NCBI GenBank assembly: GCA_032718475.1
Contig: JAUCBJ010004869.1
Coordinates: forward strand, 1 to 27,817
Length of the DNA: 27,817 bases
Source: Nemertoderma westbladi
Taxonomy: Eukaryota; Xenacoelomorpha; Nemertodermatida; Nemertodermatidae
Reading direction: 5' to 3'
Shown here: positions 17,785-27,523 of the stretch, piece by piece
How the letters are laid out: every line of letters begins with the position of its first letter
How positions within the stretch are numbered: the first letter of the stretch is position 1
Notes under the pieces: generated by a model
The model's input: only the letters and a program-made list of their open reading frames with translations
The model's database searches: none
Told to the model about the DNA's origin: nothing
Program-made: the position numbers and the translations under genes

Positions 17785-18480
17785 CTATGAAAAAAATTAA
17801 TTATCGAATAAATGGCAAAATATGGAACGAACATGGATGTCATACGTGATATTAGAATTGCAAGACAATTAATTACCTACAATGAAAAATGAGTTTAAGT
17901 ATGATTTTAATTAATGGATTTTAATTAGTTGATTTGAAAATTGTAACAGAAATTATTACATTTAGTTTATTTTAATAGATGAATAGTCATTAGAGAAAGG
18001 AAGCAGAACCTGCTGACAGTATCAGCTTAAATTATACCTGTTGAACCAAATCGCGATGGAAAATATAGAAATATATTATGGTCATTCTTATTTATATTGT
18101 TCGTGACATAAAGTTGGTGACAGGTCTGCGATTTCCCGGTGGCTATTTCGGGGCAGAGGAAGGCAGGTTGGAGTTTGTTGCGAGTAAGGTGGTGGTAAAA
18201 GAAACATCGGGAATCTCTCAGAGGTGGCAAAACAGTTGTTCCTGCAAACATCCCACACTGGGATCACACGGTGCACCCAAGATGAGTGGGACTACGTTTT
18301 GAGAGTAGTTCCGATAGACGAGGATGACATCAACCCCCAATCCGCCAAACTTCATCACGAGTGTATCCCTTTAATGTTTGGGATAACGCTGGATTCAACA
18401 GGAGAATACTCACTCATCCCCCCCAGTAGGCCACCCACTTCATGTCTCCAACCATATCGAAAAAATTAGGGAGGTCCTAA
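17785..18480. other. Mostly AT-rich intron-like DNA; weak coding-like plus-strand segments after 18078
   Basis: 17785-18077 shows nothing but AT-rich sequence. From 18078 to 18469 GC content rises and plus-strand frames such as DEDDINPQSAKLHHECIPLM look like a decayed protein in shifting frames. This probably belongs to the LINE remnant that follows. Confidence 0.4.
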
Positions 18481-18965
18481 ATGTTGAACAAGTTGAGACT
18501 GCTGGACACACTCCCCAAGCAGGGTACCGAACTGTCGAGCGGATAGTCCACCATAAGACAGGTGGTTGGTTATCAGCCCAGCCATCTGTGCTTGACAATA
18601 CAGACCTCAGCCCATAAGAATTCTGGGACAGTCTAGCGCTTCAGTATGCCCTAATTTCACCAGACCCACTAATGTAGTGCGAGGGCTGCGGTGTCCCCTT
18701 CTCCACACCCCATGCACTGTGCTTCAACTCTGGTGTAATAATCATAAAGCGCCATGATGATGTAGTAGAGCTCTTCGGTGACCTAATTGCCATCCTGGCG
18801 ATCCAGCGTTGAGAAAGCTTACTCGAAGGCATTATAAGGAGGCTGCTATTCGCCCACCTATGGTGATCATACATTTGCGGGGCAGCCGGCATTCTTGGCG
18901 TGGTCTGGGGTTTGGTGACGGAGCCAGTCTACGGGGTCAGACCTCACCACCCTGTACATAAACTG
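18481..18965 (+). mobile_element. Decayed LINE reverse-transcriptase C-terminus
   Basis: Plus-strand frames with several stops preserve a recognisable series: GGWLSAQPSVLDNTDLSP, EFWDSLALQYALISPDPL, CEGCGVPFSTPHALC, then KRHDDVVELFGDL. This follows the WLtxxP - FxDaLxLRY - CxGCgxxFsxxHALxC - RHdxxxdxxxdL pattern seen at the C-terminus of reverse transcriptases of mobile elements common in marine invertebrates. The Cys/His cluster is probably zinc-binding. Stops at about 18616, 18674 and later, plus a degraded end, show it is dead. No RT palm is preserved upstream. Confidence 0.6.
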
Positions 18966-19890
18966 ACAATTAGTATTGTATTATTAATATTACAGTATTA
19001 TGGTAAACAATTATTTACATACAGTAGCTAGTCCCGTCACTGCAAACTATATTAAAGCAGCATGCATTAACATAAATGGAAATAATACATTCTGGAATAC
19101 GGTAATTGAAGTTGTTTCCATGTCATTGATTACTTGGCAGTGTTCCGTCCTATAGGTCGCAACGCTGCAAAGTAGTACTTTTTGCAGTAATTCACCAGAA
19201 CGCAGTTAAGTTGACATAATGTGACAAAACCACTTTAACACTTATAATTATTATTCTATAATGTTACCCCTCTAAATTTTTGGTCCTGCGGTAGCATTCT
19301 GGGACCTTTTTTAGTTTTTTTTCACTAACACTCCCAAACGGAGTAAAATTTATTTAAAAAAACGATATTCTTTCAATAAAATACAAAAATGGATATCCTG
19401 TAAGACTTAAATTAAAATACATTAAAACATGACCATAAATATTTATATATAGGCCTCCTATTATATGAATCTGAGGCGCTGCTGGGGAGAGTTCTTTTAG
19501 CGAAGGGCAGCATATGCGTGGTACCTATCGTTGCAGCTTCCTCCACAGAAACGAAATTTACAGCAGGGTGGAGCAGTGGAGCAGGGTTAGAACACAGTTT
19601 CCTTTCCAATGAAATCCATTCGCAGTACAACCCGTTATAATGTGTCTGTTTTGTTGGTATTGTTGTTTCCTAGCATAACTTTTAAATGCTGAACCCTGTG
19701 ATTAGTTCTAGGTGATAAAATTTTCTTCTCTCTCTACTCGATGAGAAATATATTGATCTATCACCACAGCTGAGAAAATCTGAGCTGGGTTATCGTTACA
19801 AAGGTTTTCAACAAAGGAACCAGGTTCGACCGACAAGTTTCAGCGCTAGTGTGGCTGATGCATTCTTTGTTAGACAGAGTACCGGTAACG
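18966..19890. other. No gene identified; AT-rich with one GC-richer island
   Basis: 18966-19440 shows nothing recognisable. At 19412-19630 the minus strand is open for 72 codons (CEWISLERKLCSNPAPLLHP and on to ASDSYNRRPIYKY) with protein-like composition, but no family or splice context supports it. A repeat-derived fragment is as likely. Confidence 0.3.
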
Positions 19891-19894
19891 TTTA

Positions 19895-21340
19895 ATGAAT
19901 AATGCTTTTGATTCTATCCAATTCTATTATGTTTGTTAATGATAGAAATTGCCCTATCTCTGTTAACCCATATGAAACGATAGGGGTAATCTTCATTTTG
20001 ATCCCTGCTTTTTACCTTCTTCCACTGGATGTTGGTAAAACTCAGTGAAGTTTAGAGATTTATTCCCAAGTACTCATTCTCGTTGCTGAACCTAGCCTAT
20101 CAGCTTGTCTAAACTTCACGATTTTTGTAATTTTGAGATTAAGTTTTCTTTTATTTTATTATCCCTACACCACAAGTTAATACCATTTACACTGATTTGA
20201 ATATCACTTCTAATTGTGGAGTGCACAACCAAATCATCCGCATAGAATATACACCACAATGTTACAGCAATTTGCCGCAATTTAAGCGCAAGGTCTGCCA
20301 CATACATGATGAAACAACTAGGGGAAAATGAGTCACCCTGTAGCATTCCTCTCATTTGTATAATAGAGCTCGATAATGTTAGACAATCGAATAGGGTGAT
20401 AGTGTTATTTAGAATACTCTTGATCAAGTTGTACAATTTCCCTCTGATATCGAAGGTGTGATACATCTTCTGTAACAAAATAGAGTGGTCGACCACATTG
20501 AACTCCTTTCGGAAGTTGATTAATAAACAGCCTTTGTGTCTCTATCGGACTTGTAGATGGCATTTAATGTTTATGAGTAATGCCAAACTGCTCTTCTGGG
20601 ATCAAGTGATTTATATTAGCCAGAACCTTTGTGTTTATTAATTCAAGAGTTTCATCATAACATTAATCAGTGCTATTCTCCTGTAGCTATCAGTTTTTTA
20701 ATGTCTGTCCCCCTTCCCCTTGTATAATAGTTGTACTATACTCGTACTCCAAGAAAAAGGAATTGAGCCGAGATACAAACAACTGTTATACAGTGCTACT
20801 AAGATTGTTTGGATGACTGGCAACCCCAGCTCTCTTATGAACATTATCTGGCCCTGAAGCCTTGATGTTCTTTAAAGGTGGGACTCCTACTAGTATTACC
20901 TTAGCCGTAAAGCTTTCATTATACCATTGTTAATATCGTAGTTCTTCAATACACGGATCAGGCACATCAATACTGTGCATTTATTTTATACCAATAGTTT
21001 ATTTAGTTTATTTAACGTGTGCTTCAGCCACATCCATTGTAATCGGAACCACTGACTTTTGTTTCTTTCCCTGAAAGAACCTCCAAGGTGTTATTTCGGA
21101 ACATCTTATTCACTCAAGTAATGTTCCTTCGTCATGGGCTGCCTTTTTGTTTATTTGTTTTGTTTTTGTTTTGTCTCTTTACCCATTATAATTCATCCTG
21201 AGGTTTGGATAAGTGTCTCGAGTCTATAGTCTCAATTACAGAATGTTTGAAGGCAGAGCATTCTTCGCCAAACCATGGCTTATGCCAGAAGTTTCCTTTT
21301 GAGCTCTTTGTTCCCACAGATCTCTTGATGACATGGTGTG
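19895..21340 (-). mobile_element. Decayed LINE with reverse transcriptase, minus strand
   Basis: Going 5' to 3' on the minus strand: a linker with HKPWFGEECSAFKHSVIE (about 21237-21293), the LKNIKASGPDNV motif that opens the RT domain (about 20838-20873), motif A degraded to LLINFRKEFNVVDHSILL (about 20470-20530; the catalytic Asp is Asn), motif B GMLQGDSFSPSCFIMYVADL and motif C FYADDLVV. The last two lie in the intact frame 20116-20496. A thumb-like remnant with a VSYGL-type end runs to about 19900. Multiple frameshifts and stops are present, so it is inactive. The endonuclease domain and true ends are not seen. It is a different LINE from copies A-C. Confidence 0.8.
20116..20496 (-). pseudogene. 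LINE reverse transcriptase fragment (motifs A-C)
   Basis: 126 open codons inside the decayed LINE. The first Met is internal to motif A (VVDHSILLQKMYHTF). Motif B (GMLQGDSFSPSCFIMY) and the catalytic motif C (FYADD) are intact, followed by the helix preceding motif D. The frame breaks after LQKS; the continuing homology (LKITKIVKFRQADR) is in another frame near 20090-20130. It would form part of the palm of the polymerase and cannot be active alone. Confidence 0.8.
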
Positions 21341-21458
21341 TCTGCAGGGTGGTGCTGGGTGGAAGCATGGTTGGTGTGTCTTCAGGGTGGTGCTGGGTGG
21401 AGGCAAGGTTGGTGTGTCTGTAGGTTTGTGCTGGGTTGAGGCAAGGGTAGTTTGTCTG
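21335..21458. repeat. 38-bp tandem repeat, about three copies
   Basis: GGTGTGTCTGCAGGGTGGTG-type units begin at 21335, 21373 and 21411, exactly 38 bp apart, with a diverged partial fourth. Located directly at the 5' end of the LINE remnant. Confidence 0.85.
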
Positions 21459-22000
21459 TGCATTGCCAGAGGCAAAATGGAAACCAGGCTTCTATGTGGG
21501 GAGTAAAAAAGTATTGGGTAGTTATGGAGTGTACTCCCTTGGGAGTTAGTGTGGCAACATCCCTGTTTTACATGTAACAGCCAAGAGAGTCACCAAAAAT
21601 TTATTATAGATTTCATATTCTGACACAATTACAAAGCTATCTAGTTGCCTCTAAATCCTGAATCTCGGTATATTTTTTATATTTTTTAAGACATTGTGCA
21701 GTGGTCATATGACACATATATTCGTCATGGATGATGTCACAAAATGAATTTGGGATCTGTTTTCAAGGTGGCACATGACATTTTAACAAATCACCTACCA
21801 TTTCCTCTTCATCACCGTTTGAAACCATGACGGATATATGCGTCATGACACAATCTATTGTCTACCGTTTGACGCACCGGTGCGTCAAAGACAGTCAAAG
21901 TGTTAAATTGGGGCCATGAAGCTCAAGAAATCAAGAACTTGGCTTCAGGTAGAGTTCCTCACAGTCTAGCCTAGTGCAAGGGGACATCTAATTCCCAAAT
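21459..22000. other. Non-coding stretch with TGACG-type palindromes
   Basis: No gene is visible. A perfect 22-bp palindrome (half-site TTTGACGCACC) lies at 21868-21889, and CATGACG...CGTCATG at about 21826-21847. TGACG/CGTCA motifs recur several times between 21700 and 21890. Confidence 0.6.
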
Positions 22001-22004
22001 GGGG

Positions 22005-22640
22005 TTTTTGCTGTGTGCAGTACGAGCCTGAAAAGGACTCAGAACTAAGCAGCACGGGGTGCCGCAGTGGGAAAGTGACTGAATGCCTGAGCGGTGCACT
22101 TGCTGTGCGTAGTACGAGCCTGAAAAGGACTTGGAAATAATTGGCATAGTGCTCTGCGAAGGACTGATACTGACGGAGTGAGGTTTGTGGCCTACGGAGT
22201 TATTACAAGCCTGAAAAGGACTCGGAACGTAACAGAAGTCGCACACTTTCGCTTGAGCCGAAGCTACACGACTGACTGAGTTGTTTATGGTCTACGAAGT
22301 TATTACTAGCCTGAAAAGAAGTCAGAACGTAACGGAAGCCGTATTCCCTCACTTGACCAACAGATATCGATGGACAGAGTGGTTTGCAGTCTATGGAGCT
22401 ATTACGAGCCTGAAAAGGACTCGGAACGTAACGGAAAGCTGCATTCCCTCACCAGACCCGACGGATATTAATGGATGGAGCAATCGGCGGCGAACGAAGC
22501 TATTACGAGCCTGAAAAGGAATCGGAACGTAATGGAACCGCCAATCCTCAACCGACGCAGACTGACGGAGTGGACCGCAGTTGAGGGAACTATTACGAGC
22601 CTGAAAAGGACTTGGAACATGATAGAAAATCTGCGATCCC
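22005..22640. repeat. Seven-copy tandem array, 90-101-bp period, conserved ~33-bp core
   Basis: The core ACGAGCCTGAAAAGGACTCG continuing GAACGTAACGGAA starts at 22022, 22114, 22205, 22305, 22404, 22505 and 22595 (spacings 92, 91, 100, 99, 101, 90). Sequence between cores is more variable but keeps an ACTGACGGAGT-GG-TTGCAGTCTACGGAG pattern just before each core. Spacings are not multiples of three, so the open frames that read through it (ITSLKRTRNVTE on plus, FRVLFRLVI on minus) change frame between copies and are unlikely to be coding. Confidence 0.9.
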
Positions 22641-22704
22641 TTGCTGGACATGACGAACACCAACCGGACAGACTGGTATTAAATGTAATTGGGGTGGTTA
22701 AAAT

Positions 22705-22757
22705 CTTATAAAGTAAGACTGTCATCATATAAAGTAAGTCTGCCGTCCTATAAAGTA
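22705..22757. repeat. 21-22-bp tandem repeat, 2.5 copies
   Basis: TATAAAGTAAGACTGTCATC, TATAAAGTAAGTCTGCCGTC and TATAAAGTAAAATAC follow one another directly after the ~95-bp array. Confidence 0.75.
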
Positions 22758-23821
22758 AAATACTAAATAAATTGTCTTGTACTGTAGGTTTATTATTGTT
22801 TGTGTTTATTCTAATTATTTGGTGTATGGGAGTCCAAAATATTTAGAATCAGATCGTTTATAAGGAATCAGGTATTGGCGTATTGACTTATGAGTTTATT
22901 GATAGTAACTGATTGGCATTGAACTCCATATTATATTGAATATCAATCTGCTGTAAGCAAAAGGTGGTGGGATTTGAGTGAGCAATATATTAGATAGCGG
23001 AACTGTGTTATACGGGGGTATTATTGTATTTAGTTAGAGTTACAATAACTTATAGATATTGATTAAAGTTTGGACAGTCTACATACTGTACTTAGATTGC
23101 TCTGTGGATCGGTCCCAGTGTGTTCCGAATGGCAGGGAGACTCACCTCCCTGAATTCCTTCCACAAAGGGAGGGAAAACTGGGCTTCTGCGGAGCCACAA
23201 TGCGGCATTCCCACGCCAGAAGGACACAGACAAGTATTGAAATAGGTGCTTGACTGAGTCAGACACAGGAATACCACGGTGCATGTTATGTCCGAACCGA
23301 AATCTCCAATGTTCTTACTTTGGTTCTCGAGGGAAAAGTAGTTCTTCATCACTGGGTGACTAATCGTCATAATCCAAGGGTCGAAGGTCGAATACCTCAA
23401 GCCAGTCTAAATTGGGGCTCGACTACTAATACTGGTTCGAATCCGGTAGTTTTCCCACTAAAATCTGCCAAGCACTGCAATTCTCCCCACAAACAGTGGA
23501 AGAACTAATAATCTTCTTGTTCGCGGACGAACAGCTGTTGCTAACTACGGCCAATGTGTAAACTACTGCTAGGCTATGGTCTCCGGGCGGGGGAAGTTAT
23601 TACTCAAAACCGGACAGACAATCAGCAACTCGAGGTCCGAAAAACTAATATCTCTAATTTCATGCTATAAAATTTCAGATTTGATACCAATAAATTATCT
23701 GGTACAAAGTTAATGTAACACATGTTAGTAACCCAACTTCTAACTGTCCAGTGAGTTTATTGAATATAATTGAGAATCCCTTTGTTCAACCCTCACCTCT
23801 CTTGCAATCAATAATCAAATC
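22758..23821. other. No gene identified
   Basis: AT-rich to 23080, then a GC-richer island (about 23090-23460) with open frames on both strands that match nothing I know (minus strand MHRGIPVSDSVKHLFQYL). A tRNA-type B box, GGTTCGAATCC, lies at 23434-23444 with a 5-bp T-arm-like stem ACTGG/CCGGT, but no matching A box or acceptor stem was found, so it is at most a tRNA-derived fragment or SINE piece. Confidence 0.35.
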
Positions 23822-23943
23822 ACTGGCGACTCATTCAAGGTGAAAAAGTCGCCAGTCCAAAGGACTGATGACTCATTCACGGATAAATAGTCATCAGTCA
23901 AAATCACTGATGACTCATTGAAGGTGAAAAAGTCACCAGTCAA
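23822..23943. repeat. 42-bp hairpin repeat, left half of a split array (three units)
   Basis: Units of 42 bp contain inverted arms around a ~15-nt loop: ACTGGCGACT/AGTCGCCAGT, GACTGATGACT/AGTCATCAGTC and ACTGATGACT/AGTCACCAGT. The array stops at the (CTA)n tail of LINE copy B and resumes at 24427. Confidence 0.85.
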
Positions 23944-24426
23944 CTACTACTACTACTAGGATTGGCATGCTGCATTGCAGCTGCATTTTTAAGAATGCTA
24001 TGCCAGCCTGTCGACAAAATTGCACCACCACAACTCCCTCTCACCCATGACATTTGCTAGATCATCCGCATCTTCAAGGCCAGTGTCCTTTAAGATGCGT
24101 CTCAAGAAAGTCATGGGCTGGACACCATGCTTATTCACTCCATGAGGCTGCCAAAGCACAAGATTATGCACTGGCTGGTACTCACGGCAAAAGCAATGTC
24201 CTGCATAGATGAGGCGGCTTTGTTCTAATGTCAAGCTTTGGGGAACAAATGAGACACCTCCAATGTTATTTAGTGTCTGGTTGTAGATGTGTGCATTGTA
24301 CTTGACACAGTGGACCCGGCGTAGCATTGTCATGAATGTGACTTCCAGAGATTTGGTGTCCTCGGCGTTTAGGGCCCAGCATGGACTCCCATAGAGGAGT
24401 ACTAGAACTACTGTTGCTGCTGCAGC
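23944..24426 (-). mobile_element. LINE copy B: 5'-truncated non-LTR retrotransposon in the 42-bp array
   Basis: On the minus strand it encodes the C-terminal region after the RT palm: LLYGSPCWALNAEDTKSLEV, MLRRVHCVKYNAHIYNQTLN, SLTLEQSRLIYAGHC, LVLWQPHGVNKHG and LKDTGLEDADDLANVMGERE. This ends in stop and the same GCATGC-ATCCTAGTAGTAG 3' end as copies A and C. The frame is intact over this region and fuses in frame with the neighbouring 42-bp repeats (14-residue repeat DFFTLNESSVILTG), which is accidental. CAGTCAA occurs at both borders, but as it is part of the repeat unit the duplication length cannot be fixed. Confidence 0.87.
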
Positions 24427-24560
24427 AGTCAAAATGACTGAAAACTCAATCAAGGTGAAAAAGTCACCAGTCAAAATGACTGAGGACTCATTTAAGGTGA
24501 CAAAGTCATGAGTCAAAATGACAGACGACTCATTCAGGGTGAAAAAGTCGTCAGATATAT
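24427..24560. repeat. 42-bp hairpin repeat, right half of the split array (three units)
   Basis: Three 42-bp units begin AGTCAAAATGAC at 24427, 24469 and 24511. Inner arms are AAAACT/AGTCAC (poor), GAGGACT/AGTCATG (imperfect) and ACGACT/AGTCGT (good). Same family and orientation as 23822-23943. Confidence 0.85.
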
Positions 24561-24576
24561 TTTGATATATTTTGAG

Positions 24577-24960
24577 CACAAACTTCACGAATCCCGCCTT
24601 TTTTATGCCATAGCTGAAAATCTGGATGTCAATGATCTGGCCCTGTACGCATGCGGCTGTAAAGTCGCATTCCAGCGAGTACTAACAGAAATGGACATAT
24701 TCGAATACCATCATATAGGGCTTCTGATAGGACCAAAGAATGGCGGAGCACATATCATGGAAATGACCAAGGATCCATGGGATGTCCTTGAAGGGGAAGA
24801 TCGCACTGTCAAAGCTGGATATGATGGTTACAAGATTCAAAGCTGGATTAGGTGGGTCACAAGTTGGATCTGGTGGCGTAGGATGCCCCATAGTGTACTA
24901 TATAACTACTATTGTGGCTCCAATAACAATGGCTCGAGAACCCATGAATGGCTGAACTGA
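24577..24960 (+). CDS. Unrecognised ORF or candidate exon, possibly LRAT/NC-like
   Basis: The plus strand is open from the hairpin array (about 24508) to TGA at 24958; protein-like composition begins after an acceptor-like ATATATTTTGAG at 24576. It reads HKLHESRLFYAIAENLDVND, then CGCKVAFQRVLTEMDIF, then EYHHIGLLIGPKNGGAHIM. A possible donor GTGGGT follows 24851; beyond it the sequence turns Trp/Asn-rich. The HHIGLLIG...AHIMEM pattern, with two His about 13 residues apart after a hydrophobic strand, recalls the His box of LRAT/NlpC-type papain-like folds, but the catalytic Cys motif is not evident, so this is a weak suggestion. It could equally be a transposon-borne or processed fragment. Confidence 0.35.
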   Translation, partial: HKLHESRLFYAIAENLDVNDLALYACGCKVAFQRVLTEMDIFEYHHIGLLIGPKNGGAHIMEMTKDPWDVLEGEDRTVKAGYDGYKIQSWIRWVTSWIWWRRMPHSVLYNYYCGSNNNGSRTHEWLN

Positions 24961-25304
24961 TATTGAAAATGTGGCCAGGATGTAAAGGGCAGCGATTTAT
25001 TGGCCACGACGATTGCATCTATTCGACGTTATCTGGTGATTTACCCTGATGAGGCTGTCATGAGACGGAAGTGTGTGAGGAGCCATTAAATGTGGAAATC
25101 CGTCGCTTCTAACAATCAAATAATGGTTTTCTTATAAAAGACTAAAACAGTACCTATTAATTATTACAATGGGTTGAAGTCGAGGGCCTGTTATAGTAGG
25201 TCATGATGCATCCGTCCATCATAATTCTAAGTTAGATGGCAATAAATTAAATATTCGAATCAGCTATTAATATATTAATTATTTTTAAAATAATTTTTAC
25301 TCAC
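24961..25304. other. Intron-like DNA, no feature seen
   Basis: AT-rich; short plus-strand frames near 24990-25090 (IASIRRYLVIYPDEAVMRRK) are protein-like but broken. Nothing else is recognisable. Confidence 0.3.
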
Positions 25305-25479
25305 TTTGAATGGATCCCAGTTGAAATTGTTCCTTCCATTCAAGTTGTTTTTTGACCCATTCACTAGTTAAATCGTCTTTATTATACATGTAATCGTCCT
25401 GATTGTCTAGCATTGTCAATAATGATCTGTGTCTTCTTTTCTTCTTCTTTTTCAGCTTACAATTTCGCGATGTGTGGGT
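25305..25479 (-). CDS. Candidate 175-bp exon of the minus-strand host gene, Lys-rich
   Basis: Acceptor TACTGTTTATATTAG lies before 25479 and a strong donor GTGAGT after 25305. One frame is open: entry phase 0, exit phase 1, reading THTSRNCKLKKKKKRRHRSL, LTMLDNQDDYMYNKDDLTSE, then WVKKQLEWKEQFQLGSIQ. A lysine/arginine cluster (possible nuclear localisation signal) is followed by an acidic and then an amphipathic helical segment. It is surrounded by very AT-rich DNA with no transposon homology, which favours a host exon. Exit phase fits the candidate exons at 17695-17784 and 919-1595. Upstream exons must lie beyond the window or remain unrecognised. No family is recognised. Confidence 0.6.
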
Positions 25480-25892
25480 CTAATATAAACAGTAAATATA
25501 AATAATACATTAGGCCTGTACCCTATGTTTGCACTCCACGAAATTAAAATTGTCAAGATTCGATTGAGCTACTTATCTGCCTTAGAAAAAACCGAACGTA
25601 TCTACCAAAATAATTAGACTAAACAATTACTATTATAATTATTACTCTAATGATCCTAAAAGCCTCGTAGATTAAAACAACACAAAAAAAAAACAATTGT
25701 AATGATTAAAGTGCTAATACTAGCTTCTTTAGATCTCTTTTAAAATATAATCCAACACTGCAAAAGATCGTCATATCCAAAAAATTTGATTAAAATAAAT
25801 AATTATTGAAAAGTGCAAAAGCAAGCATGGTTCGAATAAAGAAATTTATAACATTTTGTACTGTATCTAAAAAAATTTCTCGATTGTGTTAT
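25480..25892. other. AT-rich intron-like DNA, no feature seen
   Basis: Simple AT-rich sequence without open frames or repeats. It would lie upstream of the exon at 25305-25479 on the minus strand. Confidence 0.5.
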
Positions 25893-26048
25893 CAAGCACC
25901 AATATTGTGAACCATTCTTATAAAATTAATGAGCTAAAATATAACTAAATTTATAATTACTAATAGTTTTAATAATAAACAATAATATCTTGTTCTCTGG
26001 TTATGCCAATTGTCCTGGTTATGCCAAATGGACTCGATCTGGTATTTG
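25893..26048. repeat. Direct repeat flanking LINE copy C, left copy
   Basis: About 156 bp from CAAGCACCAATATTGTGA to ATGGACTCGATCTGGTATTT, repeated at 27530-27686 with scattered differences. The right copy begins immediately after the LINE's CCTAGTAGTAC tail, the position expected for a target-site duplication. Confidence 0.85.
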
Positions 26049-26804
26049 CCCCGAGAGCTGACTCGGCAAAAAAGCACCCCCATCCTCCACTATGGATTAC
26101 ATTAGTAATGCGGAGGTCCAGCCACTAGAGGCGAGTGGAATTACTGGACACAATTGGCCTCACATGTCTCAGTTATCTCCTGATCGGCTGTCTCTCTCAC
26201 CCCCTACTGGAGAGAGAGCGGCCAACAATTCTGTGAGTCCCTTTCCTGATGACCTTTCTGGCCCAAACCCTGGGTCACCAGGGAGGCCAGATTGTGAGGG
26301 GGAGAGGGATTCTGGAGTTGGTGGCTACTCTCATGTTCCACCCCGACCAACGAAGCTATTGGTGAATCTGAGGCAAGTCACTAGTCTAGCCTCAGTTACA
26401 ACTCTAATACTCGTGTCCCCAATGCGACTAGGTGAGCTGATATTCCCATTGGTGATATATCCTTTGCCGAAGTGAAGGCTGCTGCAGAGCATTAAGACCA
26501 ATCGTGCCAGTGGAGTAGATGGTGTTCCCCCTGAGGACTTTAAAATAGCTGAATGTTTAAAGCTCATCTATCCAATCACATGTACAGAACAACAAGAGTC
26601 ACCCAAGAAATGAAAACAACTGTTGGCAAATTGGTGCCAGTCCCAAAGAAGGGCAACCTAACACTCTATGGTTCTTTTCGGTGAATTTCTTTGATCTCGA
26701 TTGCTGCAAAGCTATACAATGGAATTCTATTAAATCGCATCAGGGATCCCATTGAGAGACTGCTCCGTGGAAATTAGAATGGTTTCTGTAAAGGTCGTGG
26801 GACC

Positions 26805-27203
26805 ATGGAGCCCATTTTGGCACTTAGAAGGATAATTGAAGAGTTATCAAAAAAGAATGATAGGCATCTGCCTATTATCTTTGTTGACTTCTTCAAGGCC
26901 TTTGATTCAGTCCCTCGCTCACTTATGTTCAGCATACTTTCATTATATGGGATTCCTGATGAAATTAGTGCAGCAATCAGATCAGTATACGATGGTTCGA
27001 CAACATTTGTGTCTACTGTTGACGGTGACACAGAACCATTTGAAGTGTTATGGGGCGTCCTCCAGGGAGACACACTTGCACCATTCTTGTTCATTATTGT
27101 GGTTGACTATGTTCTACGCATGTCCTTAGATCATCGTATTGATGATGGGGTGATGATAACTCCACCTACTGACTCCAGAAGTCAACGAAATCCTGCCAAC
27201 TGA
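26805..27203 (+). pseudogene. LINE reverse transcriptase palm fragment (motifs A and B)
   Basis: 132 open codons within copy C. The first Met is internal (MEPILALRRIIEELSKKND). Motif A is IIFVDFFKAFDSVPRSLM with the catalytic Asp present. Motif B is GVLQGDTLAPFLF, followed by VVDYVLRMSLDHRIDDG. The frame ends soon after the deletion junction at TGA (27201-27203), before the YxDD box. The encoded piece lacks one of the catalytic aspartates and cannot be an active polymerase. Confidence 0.87.
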
Positions 27204-27340
27204 CACTATATAACATTGGAGGTGTCTCATTGGTTCCCCCAAGCTTGACACTAGAACAAAGCCTCCTCCGTTTTGCAGGACATTACTTTCGCCGCTATGA
27301 CCAGCCAGTGCATTATCTTGTGCTTTGGCAGCCTCATTGA

Positions 27341-27523
27341 GTGAATAAGCATGGTGGACAGCCCATGACATTCTTTAGACGCATCTTAAAGGACACTGGC
27401 CTTGAAGATGCGGATGATCTAGCAAATGTCATGGGTGATAGGGAGTTGTGGTGGTGCAAATTTGTCGACAAGCCGGCACAGCATTCTTTAAAATGCCGCT
27501 GCAATGCAGCATGCAGATCCTAG
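27341..27523 (+). pseudogene. LINE copy C C-terminal fragment
   Basis: Open frame of 60 codons downstream of the deletion, beginning MNKHGGQPMTFFRRILKDTG and containing LEDADDLANVMGDRELWWCK. It ends at the TAG of the TAG-repeat tail. The same segment appears in copies A and B, where the wording differs at a few residues. Confidence 0.85.

Noticed and set aside
22281-22711. Open frames across the seven-copy array (ITSLKRTRNVTE, FRVLFRLVI)
   Set aside because: The spacing between cores is not a multiple of three in most intervals, so the repeated peptide changes frame between copies.
23092-23400. Overlapping ORFs of about 62-102 codons on both strands
   Set aside because: Opposite-strand frames cover the same island. 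None shows a motif, splice context or homology I recognise.
23420-23455. Possible tRNA gene because of GGTTCGAATCC
   Set aside because: Only the B box and a T-arm-like stem are present. No A box, anticodon arm or acceptor stem could be paired in the expected distance.
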